The notes: a model not told the origin generated them from the sequence alone. A stretch of 64,000 nt of DNA from Pseudorhizobium banfieldiae (GCF_000967425.1 NZ_FO082820.1:3669501-3733500), one strand, 5' to 3'. Numbered from the stretch's first letter, positions 26,012 through 37,076 are shown. Translations and numbers: made by a program.

Positions 26012-27264
26012 ATGAATGACCGGGAGCTGCTGGCTGATCTCTTCAAGGCCGCCGTCGCGGCCGCCGATCCGACGGAAGGCATTCGCCGTCACCTGCCCAC
26101 TCCCGGCAAGAGCGGCCGAACGGTCGTTGTCGGAGCGGGAAAGGGCGCAGCACAGATGGCGGCTGCGCTGGAAGACCTATGGGACGGCCCGCTCTCGGGC
26201 GTGGTGGTCACACGCTACGGCTATGGATGCGCCACCCGAAATGTCGCGATCCTCGAAGCGGCTCACCCCGTCCCCGATGCTGCAGGCCTGGTCGCGTCTC
26301 AACGGCTGTTCGACGTCGTTTCCGATCTGGCGGAAGACGACCTGGTGATCGCCCTGATCTGTGGGGGAGGGTCGGCACTGCTTCCTGCGCCGCCAGCAGG
26401 CCTGACGCTCGCGGATGAGGTGGCGCTCAACGAGGAATTGCTCGCCAGCGGTGCCCCCATTTCCGCAATGAACGTGGTGCGCAAGCACCTCTCAACCATC
26501 AAAGGCGGGCGGCTTGCAGCAGCAACCCAGGCACGGGTCGTGAGCCTGATCGTTTCGGACATTCCGGGGGACAATCCGGCATTCGTCGCGTCTGGGCCAA
26601 CTGTCCCGGACTCGACGACGCGGCAGGATGCGCTTGATATCGTCGTCCAGTACGGACTGCGTCTTCCAGAACGCATGCTGGCCCATCTGCAATCTCCCGC
26701 AGCGGATGCACCCCGTCCCGACGACGCGGTCTTCAGCCGCAACGAACATCACGTAATCGCTTCGGCCGCGGTTTCGCTCGAGGCCGCGGCCGAAGTTGCT
26801 CGCCGCCACGGCATCCATGCGCACATCCTCTCCGACTCCATTGAGGGGGAGGCTCAGGATGTGGCGCGGGTTCATGCTGCCATTGCTCGGGAGATCTGCG
26901 ACCGCAATCGCCCCTTCCAACGGCCTGCCATTCTCCTCTCCGGCGGAGAAACGACCGTAACCCTCGACGGGAGAGGCGGGCGCGGTGGTCGGAACGGCGA
27001 GTTCGCACTGTCCCTGGCGCTGTCGATCGATGGCTATCCGGTCGTCGCACTCGCAGCCGATACGGACGGAATAGACGGCTCCGAAGCGAATGCCGGCGCC
27101 TTTGCCGACGGCAGCTCGGTCCGTCGATTGCGCGCCCGCGATCTCGATGCCCGCTTAGTCCTTGCAGGCCACGACAGCTTCACCGCGTTCGAGGCCATAG
27201 ATGATCTCTTCGTGACCGGCCCCACCGGTACGAACGTGAACGATTTCCGGGCAATCCTGGTCCG

Positions 27265-27268
<4 letters not shown>
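26012..27268 (+). CDS. Glycerate 2-kinase (MOFRL/DUF4147 family, TtuD/GckA-like)
   Basis: 418 residues from ATG 26012 with a GGAGGGGTGAG ribosome site. The family pattern is complete: GAGKGAAQMA near the N-terminus, LICGGGSALLPAP, MNVVRKHLSTIKGGRLA, SDIPGDNPAFVASGPT and the C-terminal MOFRL motif LLSGGETTVTLDGRGRGG-like region followed by DTDGIDGSEANAGAF. It phosphorylates D-glycerate to 2-phosphoglycerate; older names include hydroxypyruvate reductase. It converges on pobR with a 4-base overlap and has no obvious partner here. Confidence 0.9.
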
Positions 27269-29427
<2,159 letters not shown>

Positions 29428-29433
29428 GCCTGA

Positions 29434-29844
29434 TCAGGGATCGGTGTATCCGAGCGCCCGCAGCCGGACCTCTCGTCCTGCCGGATCCTGCAGGAGGAAG
29501 AGGCCACCGCTCGCCTTGGAGCGCCCCGGTACGTAGTCCAGGGTGACCTCCGCGGTATCGATCACCTGCCCTGAATCGACGACATCCGCCCGCACCAGCA
29601 CGGCTGCCGCAGTCGATGTACCCTGATTGAGGATGTCGAATTCCAGCCGGAACCCACCCGCGGCCGCAGCGGTCCGGGTCACCGTCAGTTCAAAGCTCGG
29701 TGGGACATCGTCCCGCACCAGGGCATCAAAGGCGATCCAGACGATCATCGACAGGACGAGCAGGAGGGAAACCACTCCCGTGGCCCATTCTACCCAGTGG
29801 GCTTTGCCAGATTCGACGTGACGGTTCTTGAAGCTCTTTGTCAT
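29434..29844 (-). CDS. TIGR02588-like single-span membrane protein
   Basis: 136 residues from ATG 29844 (MTKSFKNRHVESGKAHWVEW). One transmembrane segment (ATGVVSLLLVLSMIVWIAFDAL, about 20-41), then an exported beta-rich domain (PPSFELTVTRTAAAAGGFRLEFDILNQG, LDYVPGRSKASGG). The pattern matches the TIGR02588 family, which is always found next to TIGR02587, as here (7-base gap). Function unknown. Confidence 0.82.
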   Translation of the reverse strand: MTKSFKNRHVESGKAHWVEWATGVVSLLLVLSMIVWIAFDALVRDDVPPSFELTVTRTAAAAGGFRLEFDILNQGTSTAAAVLVRADVVDSGQVIDTAEVTLDYVPGRSKASGGLFLLQDPAGREVRLRALGYTDP

Positions 29845-29851
29845 CAAGGCT

Positions 29852-30724
29852 CTACAGAATAAGGCGTGCAGCGGCCGCGCCGACCGCACCCGGGAAGCTG
29901 AGGACGACCGCAGACAACAAGACCTGCATGCCGGCGGTGTCGTCCAGTCGGCCGAATGTCCACAGGACATAGAAGCTGATGCCGAGCGCCACCATGTATC
30001 CCGGCAGCGTGAAGCGGATGAAAGCGTGTGACCCCGGTGTATCTTCCGTCAGTTCATGCGTACCGCGAAAGGCGACGGCATAGACGAAGCCGTGCATGAT
30101 CAGGATGGATGCAACGATCATCACAAGTGCATGCCATGCAGTCATCTTGAAGGAGATGAGGATGATCTCCTCGGTCGGCGCCACGTTGAGGCTGAGAAAC
30201 AGAGCACCGATCGCCATCATGAACAGTTCCCGTCCATAGCTGGTACTGATTTCGCTATCCTCTTTCTCGTCCTGCTGCTCGGCCTCCTCGTCATTCTGGC
30301 CGCCGAATTGCGATCTTCCAAGCAGTGCGCCGATACTCGCCGGCACTGCTTGGATGGCTATCTTTCCGAGTATTTCGCTATCCGGCATTCCCGGCTTGAT
30401 GTTGCCGAAGAGCAGCAGAACGAGGACGCTCATCACGATGGCGATGGCATAGGCAATCACGGCGTCACGGGCAGCCTCCCGCCAGGTGAAAGTCTCCTCG
30501 AATCCTATCCGATGGGCGAGTACGAGCAGCAGCGGAATATTGATGAGGAGGAGGAGAAGCAGACGATACCGCTCGATGTAGAACCCCAGGTGCCAGAGCT
30601 CCATCGTCATCAGCATCGGGAGCCCGAAAATCAAGGCTCCGGCGCCGCCGCGCCCGAGTCCGATCATGAACCGTTGCGTCCGATGCTGGTCGTGATCCAA
30701 CTCGGTATTCACTCCCGTCGCCAA
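29852..30724 (-). CDS. TIGR02587-like integral membrane protein
   Basis: 290 residues. About seven hydrophobic helices, including GAGALIFGLPMLMTMELWHLGF, LLLLLLINIPLLLVLAHRIG and VIAYAIAIVMSVLVLLLFG, plus a charged cytoplasmic loop rich in Asp, Glu and Gln (near residues 143-160: NDEEAEQQDEKEDSE). The conserved APTEEIILIS motif is in the second half. The family is known only from rhizobia, cyanobacteria and a few others; its function is not known. It heads a two-gene operon with the TIGR02588-like gene. Confidence 0.85.
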   Translation of the reverse strand: MATGVNTELDHDQHRTQRFMIGLGRGGAGALIFGLPMLMTMELWHLGFYIERYRLLLLLLINIPLLLVLAHRIGFEETFTWREAARDAVIAYAIAIVMSVLVLLLFGNIKPGMPDSEILGKIAIQAVPASIGALLGRSQFGGQNDEEAEQQDEKEDSEISTSYGRELFMMAIGALFLSLNVAPTEEIILISFKMTAWHALVMIVASILIMHGFVYAVAFRGTHELTEDTPGSHAFIRFTLPGYMVALGISFYVLWTFGRLDDTAGMQVLLSAVVLSFPGAVGAAAARLIL

Positions 30725-30971
30725 TTCCTTGCTCCCCGTCTGTCGATCGCGAGCATGGCCCGGATGCGTCCCGCGCAGGGATGAGGTGAGCTGCGCAGCA
30801 AGACCACCGTGACATAGCTAGAACGACGCGGCTTGAGATCAAGCGGCCACTAGTTATACTGCGCCGCTTGAAGCAGACTGCCTCTGTGTTTTCAGAGCTC
30901 TCGCGGACTTGGCGGGCCGCTGGAGCTACAGGTGAAGATGCAGAGGGCGCGGCGGCCTAACGGGGGACGCG

Positions 30972-32660
30972 ATGAAAAGAAGGTCGGTCACGGCGCGGCT
31001 GCTACTCCTGACGCTTCTTGCCCTGATGCCGGCAATGCTGGTGTTGATTTACAACCTGATATCAGCACGGCAGGCTGCCTATCGCGAGATTCACATCAAC
31101 GCGCTGACCGCCGGCCATGTGGCGTCGCTTGAGGTGCGTCGCATCGTTTCGTCAGTGCGGAGCACGCTTGAGGTCCTGTCGACCGTCCCCATTACCCGAA
31201 CCGGACCAGGCCGACCATGCAGCGACTATCTGCGGATCGTCGACGAAAAGCTCGACATGATCGAGAGCATTACCGTCCTGGACAGCAGCGGCACGCTCCA
31301 GTGCGCGTCCCAGCCGACGATGGCTACCGACTTTTCCGACCGTGACTATTTTCGCGACGCCGTTGACCGTAAGGAATTCATCGTCGGGACGTACATCATA
31401 GACCGGATCACCGGGGAGCCCGCGCTACCGCTCGCCCTGCCGGTGCTGGAGGGTGAGCGGACTGCGAGAGTGGTCGTCGCCTACCTCGACCTGAACTGGC
31501 TGGGGGCTCGCGTTCGTGAGCGGGAGCTCTTTGGCGGCAATGCGCTTACCATCGCCGATCGCAATGGGATTATCCTGGCGCGCGAACCATTTCCCGAGCG
31601 GTTCGTAGGCACTCCCATTCCCGAGGAGTATCAGCGGCTGGTGCGGGCCCCGGTCCCAGGCACGCTCGAACTGACAAGCCAGGACGGCACGCGACGCGTA
31701 ATCGGCTACTATCCGGATCAGGACAGCCTCTACGTCAGCGCCGGCACGTCGGTGGAAAGCGGGCTCCAGCAGGTGGGGAAAGTCACGCGCTTCGGTTTGG
31801 CCGTTATCGCGCTTGCGATCGTCGGGCCCTTCCTCGTCGTCTGGTGGGCAGGCCATGCGCTGATCCGCCGGCCCGCACGCCAACTCGTTAGATCCATCAA
31901 TGCCTGGCGCGCTGGCAACGAGTCTGCCCGTACCGGCATGAGCGGCGACGGGACCTTTGAGACAATTGGCGGCGCCATCGACGCCTTCATGGACGAACTG
32001 GCCCTCCGCAGGGAGCAGCAGCAGAAGGACGACCGGATGCGGCAGATGCTGATCCGCGAGCTCGACCATCGCATCAAGAACATCTTGAGCATGGTCCAGG
32101 CGGTCGCTCGGCAGACATTTCGGTCTTCTCAATCCATGGAGGAGGCCTCCGAAGCGTTCTTCCGCCGACTGCATGCCATGGCGGGAGCCCATCAGTTGCT
32201 GACGAAGAACTGGCAGAGCGCGTCACTGAAAGCCACCGTGGAGACGGCGATACAGCCTTTCGAGGATCCGGCGCATCCGCGTTTCTCGATCGATGGGCCC
32301 GATCTGGAGGTCGCCTCGAAAATAGCCTTGTCGCTTTCCATGGCGCTGCACGAGCTTTGCACCAACGCCGCCAAATACGGAGCCTTGTCGACGGACGCTG
32401 GGCGGATAGACATTCGCTGGTGCTTCGGAGAAGGCGACGCACCCTTCACCTTTACCTGGACTGAGCAGGGCGGTCCAACAGTCGATCAACCGTCGCGCGA
32501 GGGTTTCGGCACTGTTATGATCGAGCGCGTGCTGTCGCAGCAGCTGGATGCGGAGGTTACCCTCGAGTATCGCCCTGACGGATTGCGTTGCGATGTGCGC
32601 TCTCGAATGAGGGATCTCTTGGGTGCCTCGTCGGAGGAGGAGGAAGCCGCGGAGATCTAG
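30972..32660 (+). CDS. Membrane-bound HWE/HisKA_2 sensor histidine kinase with periplasmic Cache domain
   Basis: 562 residues from ATG 30972. First transmembrane helix about 9-30; periplasmic double-Cache (PDC-like) sensor about 31-270 with DFSDRDYFRDAVDRKEF; second helix about 275-297; a HAMP-like linker; then the kinase with phospho-acceptor His366 (RELDHRIKNILSMVQAVARQ), Asn box ALHELCTNAAKYGAL and WTEQGGP and GFGTVMIERVLSQQL. No cognate response regulator is adjacent. HWE kinases of this type commonly feed PhyR or FATGUY-class regulators. Confidence 0.93.
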   Translation: MKRRSVTARLLLLTLLALMPAMLVLIYNLISARQAAYREIHINALTAGHVASLEVRRIVSSVRSTLEVLSTVPITRTGPGRPCSDYLRIVDEKLDMIESITVLDSSGTLQCASQPTMATDFSDRDYFRDAVDRKEFIVGTYIIDRITGEPALPLALPVLEGERTARVVVAYLDLNWLGARVRERELFGGNALTIADRNGIILAREPFPERFVGTPIPEEYQRLVRAPVPGTLELTSQDGTRRVIGYYPDQDSLYVSAGTSVESGLQQVGKVTRFGLAVIALAIVGPFLVVWWAGHALIRRPARQLVRSINAWRAGNESARTGMSGDGTFETIGGAIDAFMDELALRREQQQKDDRMRQMLIRELDHRIKNILSMVQAVARQTFRSSQSMEEASEAFFRRLHAMAGAHQLLTKNWQSASLKATVETAIQPFEDPAHPRFSIDGPDLEVASKIALSLSMALHELCTNAAKYGALSTDAGRIDIRWCFGEGDAPFTFTWTEQGGPTVDQPSREGFGTVMIERVLSQQLDAEVTLEYRPDGLRCDVRSRMRDLLGASSEEEEAAEI

Positions 32661-32696
32661 GCCCCCTGCCGAACAAGTTCGAACGGCGGCAGCTTG

Positions 32697-33506
32697 CTAC
32701 CGGTCGAACAGGTTCTGCCACTGCCGCTCGCCAACCAGGCAATCCGTCTGTGGGTCATCAATGCGGATAGGGTCGGAGGAAGCCCCAAGACCACTGATTT
32801 CCAGGACCAGCTTTCGCCTGATGGCAGTTGTGAAATCCTCGACACGACGGACAGGCAGCACGAAAGAGCCAGGTCCACCGATGACACAGTCAGCATAATA
32901 TTGATCGAGAGCGACGGTGGTCGAGGGACGCAGCATGATCGCCAGTCCGTTGATGACGATGCCTGCCGCGACAGCCTTGTCACGGGCGAGCGCCACCGGC
33001 TGCCCCACGTTATTGGCGCCGTCCCCGGAAACATCGATGACACGGCGCATTCCGGCATAGCCGTTGGATAGGAGGGCGATCGCGCCTTCCTCGATAGCGG
33101 CGGAGATCGATGTTCTCCGGTTGGTGATGATCGGCCTCTCCTGAAGCCGGGCCGCAAAGGCCTTGGCGTCTTCAGCAGTCTCAATGGTCTGCCAATCGAG
33201 CCGGGAAGATGGATCGACTACGCCTGCCCATTCGAAATAGCTGACCGCAATCCGCCCGAGCAGGCCGCCGCGGACCGCGTTGATGAAGTCCGGGTGCTGG
33301 ATCGCCGCGATATAGCCTTCGCGCTGCATGCGGACTTCTTCGTAGTCCATGGACCGGGATACGTCGACGGCCAGCAACAGCTCCACATCGACCTCTCCGC
33401 CGTTCTCTGCAGCAGTCGCCCCGGCCGCTGCGCCCGAGAGGGAAAAAAGCATCGCAAGCGTGGCAAGCATGGCGGCTCCGTTCCTGCGTTTCGCAAATAC
33501 TAGCAC
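32697..33506 (-). CDS. DUF1194 von Willebrand factor A domain protein, exported
   Basis: 269 residues from ATG 33506; ATG 33470 (MLATLAMLFSLSGAAAGATAAE) is a possible shorter start. The N-terminus is a signal peptide. The VWA domain has the MIDAS motif DVSRSMD and the rest of the DUF1194 pattern (RRTSISAAIEEG, VIDVSGDGANN, INGLAI, DQYYADCVIGGPGSFV). It is probably periplasmic and metal-binding; partner unknown. It converges on the sensor kinase gene. Confidence 0.88.
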   Translation of the reverse strand: MLVFAKRRNGAAMLATLAMLFSLSGAAAGATAAENGGEVDVELLLAVDVSRSMDYEEVRMQREGYIAAIQHPDFINAVRGGLLGRIAVSYFEWAGVVDPSSRLDWQTIETAEDAKAFAARLQERPIITNRRTSISAAIEEGAIALLSNGYAGMRRVIDVSGDGANNVGQPVALARDKAVAAGIVINGLAIMLRPSTTVALDQYYADCVIGGPGSFVLPVRRVEDFTTAIRRKLVLEISGLGASSDPIRIDDPQTDCLVGERQWQNLFDR

Positions 33507-33576
33507 AGGATGGGCTGCCCGCGACGCTGCGACGTCAGCGGCGGTTCAAAAATGGGTGATGACGGAAGAAAGGGCC

Positions 33577-33735
33577 CTATTTCTTGAGGATGACCCAGAG
33601 GGCGTGAATAACGCCCGGCAGCCACCCCAGCAACGTCAACAGGATGTTCAGCCAGAAATGCAGCCCGAGTCCGACCTGGAGGAACACCCCGAGCGGCGGC
33701 AGCAGGAAGGCAAGCAAGATGCGAATGATGTCCAC
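33577..33735 (-). CDS. YqaE/Pmp3-family small membrane protein
   Basis: 52 residues from GTG 33735 (VDIIRILLAFLLPPLGVFLQVGLG). Two transmembrane helices with the Pmp3 signature LPPLGVFLQ and the second helix FWLNILLTLLGWLPGVIHALWVIL. These proteolipids affect membrane potential and salt or stress tolerance. A near-consensus EcfG promoter lies upstream (33769-33793). Confidence 0.9.
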   Translation of the reverse strand: MDIIRILLAFLLPPLGVFLQVGLGLHFWLNILLTLLGWLPGVIHALWVILKK

Positions 33736-33768
33736 GGGTCGGCTCCTGATGTTGTCCGTTGCTCCCAC

Positions 33769-33793
33769 AACGCACCAGGCCGGCGGGGGTTCA
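33769..33793 (-). promoter_or_regulatory. Candidate EcfG/RpoE2 promoter for yqaE-like gene
   Basis: Minus strand: TGAAC (33793-33789), 17 bases, GTT (33771-33769). It is one mismatch from GGAAC-N17-GTT. The start codon at 33735 is about 34 bases downstream. Confidence 0.45.
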
Positions 33794-33800
33794 CGTGATG

Positions 33801-34781
33801 TCAGGGCTGGCGGCTCTTCTGCACGCTTCTTGGCGAGGTTAGCCCAGCTGAGTCGAGAGCGTCTTCGCCATGCTGGTAGAGCATGAGGACGTCCTCCCGG
33901 CGGCATAGGTCCGTGCCCTCGCTCATAACGGTCGCGGCTCCTGCGGCTACACCCACCCGGAAAGCCTCCCGCACCGGATAATCGTGGATAAGCGCCCAGA
34001 GCATTCCACCAACGAAGCTGTCGCCCGCACCAACCGTCGAACCCACCTTCACCTGGAACGAGGGTAGCTTGAGATGATCTTGCGCACTGACCAGCACGGC
34101 GCCCTCTCGCGCCAGAGACACGGCGACATGTTGCACAGAACCTCTCGCGATGAATTCCTGGCAGACCTTGACTGCTTCCTCTAGGCTCAGGCTGCGCCCG
34201 ACGATTCCTTCGAGTTCGTCGAGGCTTGGCTTGATCAGGAAAAGCCCCCCCACGTCTAGCGCTGCCTTCAATGCCGGACCAGAAGTATCGAGGATGATCC
34301 TGCAATTGCGGCCGGCCAACTGCCGCACCATGGACGCGTACTCATCCTTCGGCATCCCCCGCGGCACGCTTCCGCTGAGCACCACGTAATCCCAGGCACC
34401 AGTTTCCAGGAACCGACGAACCTCTTCGCATTCCGCCGGGGAGACCACAGGTCCCTCCGGAACGAAACGGAACTCCTCCCCCGTCTCCATGTCCTTGACC
34501 ATGAAAGCGATCCGGGTCGAGCCGGCAATTCTGACGGTGTGGAGGTTGACGGGCAGCTTCTTGACGGCGTCGAGGAAGACTTCGCCGGTCGCGCCACCCG
34601 CCATGACCAGCAGATCGCAAGTGTCTCCCATCTCTGCGAGGACGCGCGCGACGTTCACGCCACCGCCCCCTATGTTCTGCCGTTGGTTGCGCGTCCTGAC
34701 CTTCTTGGTGGGAAGTATTCTCGATGCCTCATTGGCGATGTCGATGGACGGGTTGAGCGCCACGCAGAGGATCGATGTCAT
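33801..34781 (-). CDS. 1-phosphofructokinase-family hexose kinase (PfkB)
   Basis: 326 residues from ATG 34781 (MTSILCVALNPSIDIANEA). PfkB/ribokinase superfamily: GGGGVNVARVLAEMG N-terminal signature, VVLSGSVPRGMP and the catalytic GAGDSFVGGML near the C-terminus. Tagatose-6-phosphate kinase, 1-phosphofructokinase or Pfk-2 like 6-phosphofructokinase activity cannot be told apart by eye. Pfk-2 would fit a stress or storage-carbon context. The next genes are on the other strand. Confidence 0.88.
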   Translation of the reverse strand: MTSILCVALNPSIDIANEASRILPTKKVRTRNQRQNIGGGGVNVARVLAEMGDTCDLLVMAGGATGEVFLDAVKKLPVNLHTVRIAGSTRIAFMVKDMETGEEFRFVPEGPVVSPAECEEVRRFLETGAWDYVVLSGSVPRGMPKDEYASMVRQLAGRNCRIILDTSGPALKAALDVGGLFLIKPSLDELEGIVGRSLSLEEAVKVCQEFIARGSVQHVAVSLAREGAVLVSAQDHLKLPSFQVKVGSTVGAGDSFVGGMLWALIHDYPVREAFRVGVAAGAATVMSEGTDLCRREDVLMLYQHGEDALDSAGLTSPRSVQKSRQP

Positions 34782-34901
34782 TGTTCCGAAGCCTTTCGCA
34801 GTTCCAAGGGGCGGCACCTGTCGAAGTTATGTGGCCCTAGCCATTTAGAAGGTCCGCCGCGTGCAGCCAAGGGTCATCCCGTTTCCAAGAGCAAGCGGTG
34901 C

Positions 34902-34927
34902 GGAACGAATAGGTCAATGAGGCCGTT
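34902..34927 (+). promoter_or_regulatory. Weak EcfG-like promoter upstream of gfa
   Basis: GGAAC (34902-34906), 18 bases, GTT (34925-34927): GGAAC-N19-TT, within the published spacer range for RpoE2. The gene start is at 34989. A separate inverted repeat CTTGATC/GATCAAG (34954-34960, 34970-34976) lies between. Confidence 0.35.
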
Positions 34928-34988
34928 CACGGTGGCAAAATCAGCGTAACTGGCTTGATCCACAGTGATGATCAAGGGAGAGGCTTGG

Positions 34989-35363
34989 ATGATTATCCGT
35001 TCCGGACGCTGCCTCTGCGGCGAAGTCACCTACTCAGTGAAAGGTCCGCCGTTGAGGGTCGGCCTCTGCCACTGTAGCGACTGCCGGAAGGAGAGCGGCT
35101 CCAGTTTCGTGACATTTGCCGTATGGCCGGGGCACGCGTTCGAAAGCAGCGGCGACCTGGCCGTTTTTGAGGGCCGGGGCTTCTGTCGAACCTGCGGCTC
35201 GCGACTATTCAATCCGGGCGCGGGAGAAGTCGAGATCCGAGTTGGATCGCTTGATATGGCCCCTACGGATCTTGAGCCGACCTATGAGATCTGGATCAAG
35301 CGCCGTGAGCACTGGCTACCCCCCATCGGTACCGCAGAACAATTTGTCGAGGACCGGCGATGA
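34989..35363 (+). CDS. GFA-family zinc protein (CENP-V/GFA domain)
   Basis: 124 residues from ATG 34989 with a GGGAGAGG site upstream; the frame is open from 34965. The domain has the zinc-cysteine set of the glutathione-dependent formaldehyde-activating fold: RCLCGEV, LCHCSDCRKESGS and FCRTCGSRLF. Despite the family name most members are not proven to act on formaldehyde. It overlaps the following HD gene by 4 bases. Confidence 0.92.
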   Translation: MIIRSGRCLCGEVTYSVKGPPLRVGLCHCSDCRKESGSSFVTFAVWPGHAFESSGDLAVFEGRGFCRTCGSRLFNPGAGEVEIRVGSLDMAPTDLEPTYEIWIKRREHWLPPIGTAEQFVEDRR

Positions 35364-35767
35364 ACTCCGATGTCGCACATGCACGCGAGATTGCGGAAGC
35401 GGCTCTTGCCGGCCGGGTGAAGAAGGGCGGCGAACCTCTGCTTGAGCATGTCGCCCGTGTTGCTGCATCCGTCGCCGACGAAATCGAGCAGATCATTGCC
35501 TGGCTCCACGACGTCCCTGAGAACGCCCCGGAATGGACACTCGAGCGTCTGCATCAGGAGGGATTCGCGCCAGCCGTTCTGGCGGCAGTGGACGCTCTGA
35601 CCCGGAGGGAGGGAGAGTCCCACGCTGACTTGGTAAGAAGGGCAGCGGCAAATCCTCTGGCTCGGAAGGTTAAGCTCGCGGACCTGAGGGACAATCTGGC
35701 AACTGCCGAGCGCACCGGAGGCGACGGCGAAAAATATCGAAACGGGCTTCGGCTTCTGGAAGCGTGA
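35360..35767 (+). CDS. Small HD-domain hydrolase (SpoT/MESH1-like fold)
   Basis: 135 residues. HD-superfamily metal site: His30 in PLLEHVARVA, His50-Asp51 in IIAWLHDVPEN, and VKLADLRDNLA. It resembles the hydrolase half of RelA/SpoT and other single-domain HD phosphohydrolases, without synthetase or TGS domains. The substrate could be (p)ppGpp or another nucleotide. Translationally coupled to the GFA gene. Confidence 0.85.
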   Translation: MNSDVAHAREIAEAALAGRVKKGGEPLLEHVARVAASVADEIEQIIAWLHDVPENAPEWTLERLHQEGFAPAVLAAVDALTRREGESHADLVRRAAANPLARKVKLADLRDNLATAERTGGDGEKYRNGLRLLEA

Positions 35768-35813
35768 CAACCAGCTAGCACCTCAGCGATGGGACGCAAA
35801 TGGGAGAGCCAAC

Positions 35814-36596
35814 ATGGACCTGCAATCTCGCGTGGCCCTGGTGACGGGTGCCGGATCAGGAATAGGTCGTGCGTCAGCCATTACCCTTGCCGCTCAGGGG
35901 GCGAAGGTCGGCCTTCTCGGACACACGCGGAAGGATCTGGAAGACACTGCAACTGAAATCACCAGTCAGGGCGGGCAGGCCCTCGTGCTCGAGGCCGATG
36001 TTTCCGACGAGGCGCAGATGAGAAGCGCGGCAAAAAGGTTGATCGATGCTTTCGACCGTCTCGACATTGTTGTCGCCAATGCCGGCATCAACGGGGTGTG
36101 GGCACCCATCGACACTCTTCAGCCCGATGAATGGGATCAGACTATCGCTGTAAATCTGCGGGGCACGTATCTCACGCTCCACACCACCGTTCCCATCATG
36201 AAGGCGCACGGCGGCGGGTCGATCATCATCGTCTCCTCCATCAATGGCAACCGGACGTTCAGTTCGCCGGGCGCCACCGCCTATTCGGCCACCAAGGCCG
36301 CACAGGTCGCCATGACGAAGCAGCTGGCGCTCGAACTGGGCAGGCACAAGATACGGATCAATGCGGTCTGCCCCGGCAAGATCGACACCGAGATCGATGA
36401 CAACACCAGCATTCGTAATCCCGGCAGGACGGCCGTTCCCGTAGAATGGCCGGAGGGCGACATCCCTCTGACCGAGGGCAAACCGGGCGCCTCCATGGAT
36501 GTTGCTGACGTGATCCTGTTCCTCGCCTCGCACAGGGCGAGACATGTGACCGGCGTTCCGATCTACGTCGATGGCGGCCAAGGTCTGTTGCGATAA
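35814..36596 (+). CDS. SDR-family oxidoreductase
   Basis: 260 residues. Classical SDR: cofactor motif TGAGSGIGRAS (about 11-21), NAGINGVW, active-site Ser in IIIVSSINGNR and Tyr-Lys in AYSATKAA, then PGKIDTEID. The C-terminal GVPIYVDGGQGL is typical of the FabG-like class. Substrate unknown. It follows the HD gene by 46 bases on the same strand and may share its transcript. Confidence 0.92.
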   Translation: MDLQSRVALVTGAGSGIGRASAITLAAQGAKVGLLGHTRKDLEDTATEITSQGGQALVLEADVSDEAQMRSAAKRLIDAFDRLDIVVANAGINGVWAPIDTLQPDEWDQTIAVNLRGTYLTLHTTVPIMKAHGGGSIIIVSSINGNRTFSSPGATAYSATKAAQVAMTKQLALELGRHKIRINAVCPGKIDTEIDDNTSIRNPGRTAVPVEWPEGDIPLTEGKPGASMDVADVILFLASHRARHVTGVPIYVDGGQGLLR

Positions 36597-36637
36597 CATC
36601 AGTCAGCCGCGAGCGGCATATAGCATGGTCCAGGAGA

Positions 36638-36664
36638 AACCGGCACCGATCCGTGGTGCCGGTT
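36638..36664. terminator. Bidirectional hairpin terminator
   Basis: AACCGGCACC (36638-36647) and GGTGCCGGTT (36655-36664) form a perfect 10-bp stem with a 7-base loop, between the convergent SDR and 67-residue genes. Short TT/AA tracts flank it. Confidence 0.75.
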
Positions 36665-36677
36665 GTCCCCATGTCGT

Positions 36678-36881
36678 CTAGTGGCTGCCGCCGCCTTTAC
36701 GTACTGAGTCATGGGTATGATGGCTGTCATGTTCGCCACCTCCGCCCGACACCTTGCTGCGGGAACGATTGTCTGGATCAGCCGGCGGCTTCTTCAAGTC
36801 GAGTGGCGCCTTGGCGTTTTCGTGCGAGGAGCCGGGTCCTCCTTGCCGGATGCTGGCCGGCGTCTTCTGCGATGTAGACAT
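36678..36881 (-). CDS. Small hydrophilic protein, 67 residues
   Basis: MSTSQKTPASIRQGGPGSS start, low-complexity and disordered, rich in Ser, Gly, Lys and His, ending GGGGEHDSHHTHDSV and a KGG motif near the end. No domain recognised. It lies 9 bases after the next gene upstream (36891-37076) on the same strand, so it is probably co-transcribed under the EcfG-like promoter. Small disordered proteins of this kind are common members of rhizobial general stress regulons. Confidence 0.65.
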   Translation of the reverse strand: MSTSQKTPASIRQGGPGSSHENAKAPLDLKKPPADPDNRSRSKVSGGGGEHDSHHTHDSVRKGGGSH

Positions 36882-36890
36882 GCAACGCTC

Positions 36891-37076
36891 CTAACGGTCC
36901 TGCTGGTAACCCTGATGCGTGGTGTTCACCTTGCTGTTGCCTTGTTGACCCTGCTTGTCGAAATTCTTTTCGCGCGGGTCGACGGGGCTGCCCTTGGAAA
37001 GGCTGGCGGCGGAACGCTCGCCGGTGCCTTTGTCGCTGCGGTTCTCGTCAGGGACGGGTGGGAGTTTGCTGTTCAT
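36891..37076 (-). CDS. Small hydrophilic stress-type protein, 61 residues
   Basis: From ATG 37076 with a perfect AGGAGGT ribosome site (37087-37081). The sequence is charged and disordered (MNSKLPPVPDENRSDKG, SPVDPREKNFDKQGQQGN, YQQDR) with no hydrophobic segment. It resembles short, unannotated rhizobial proteins induced by general stress. A GGAAC-N17-GTT element is centred about 45 bases upstream. Function unknown. Confidence 0.75.
   Translation of the reverse strand: MNSKLPPVPDENRSDKGTGERSAASLSKGSPVDPREKNFDKQGQQGNSKVNTTHQGYQQDR

Noticed and set aside
34954..34976. CTTGATC/GATCAAG inverted repeat before the GFA gene as an operator
   Set aside because: It is a clean 7-bp repeat but overlaps the ribosome-site region and no regulator is nearby; too little to call.
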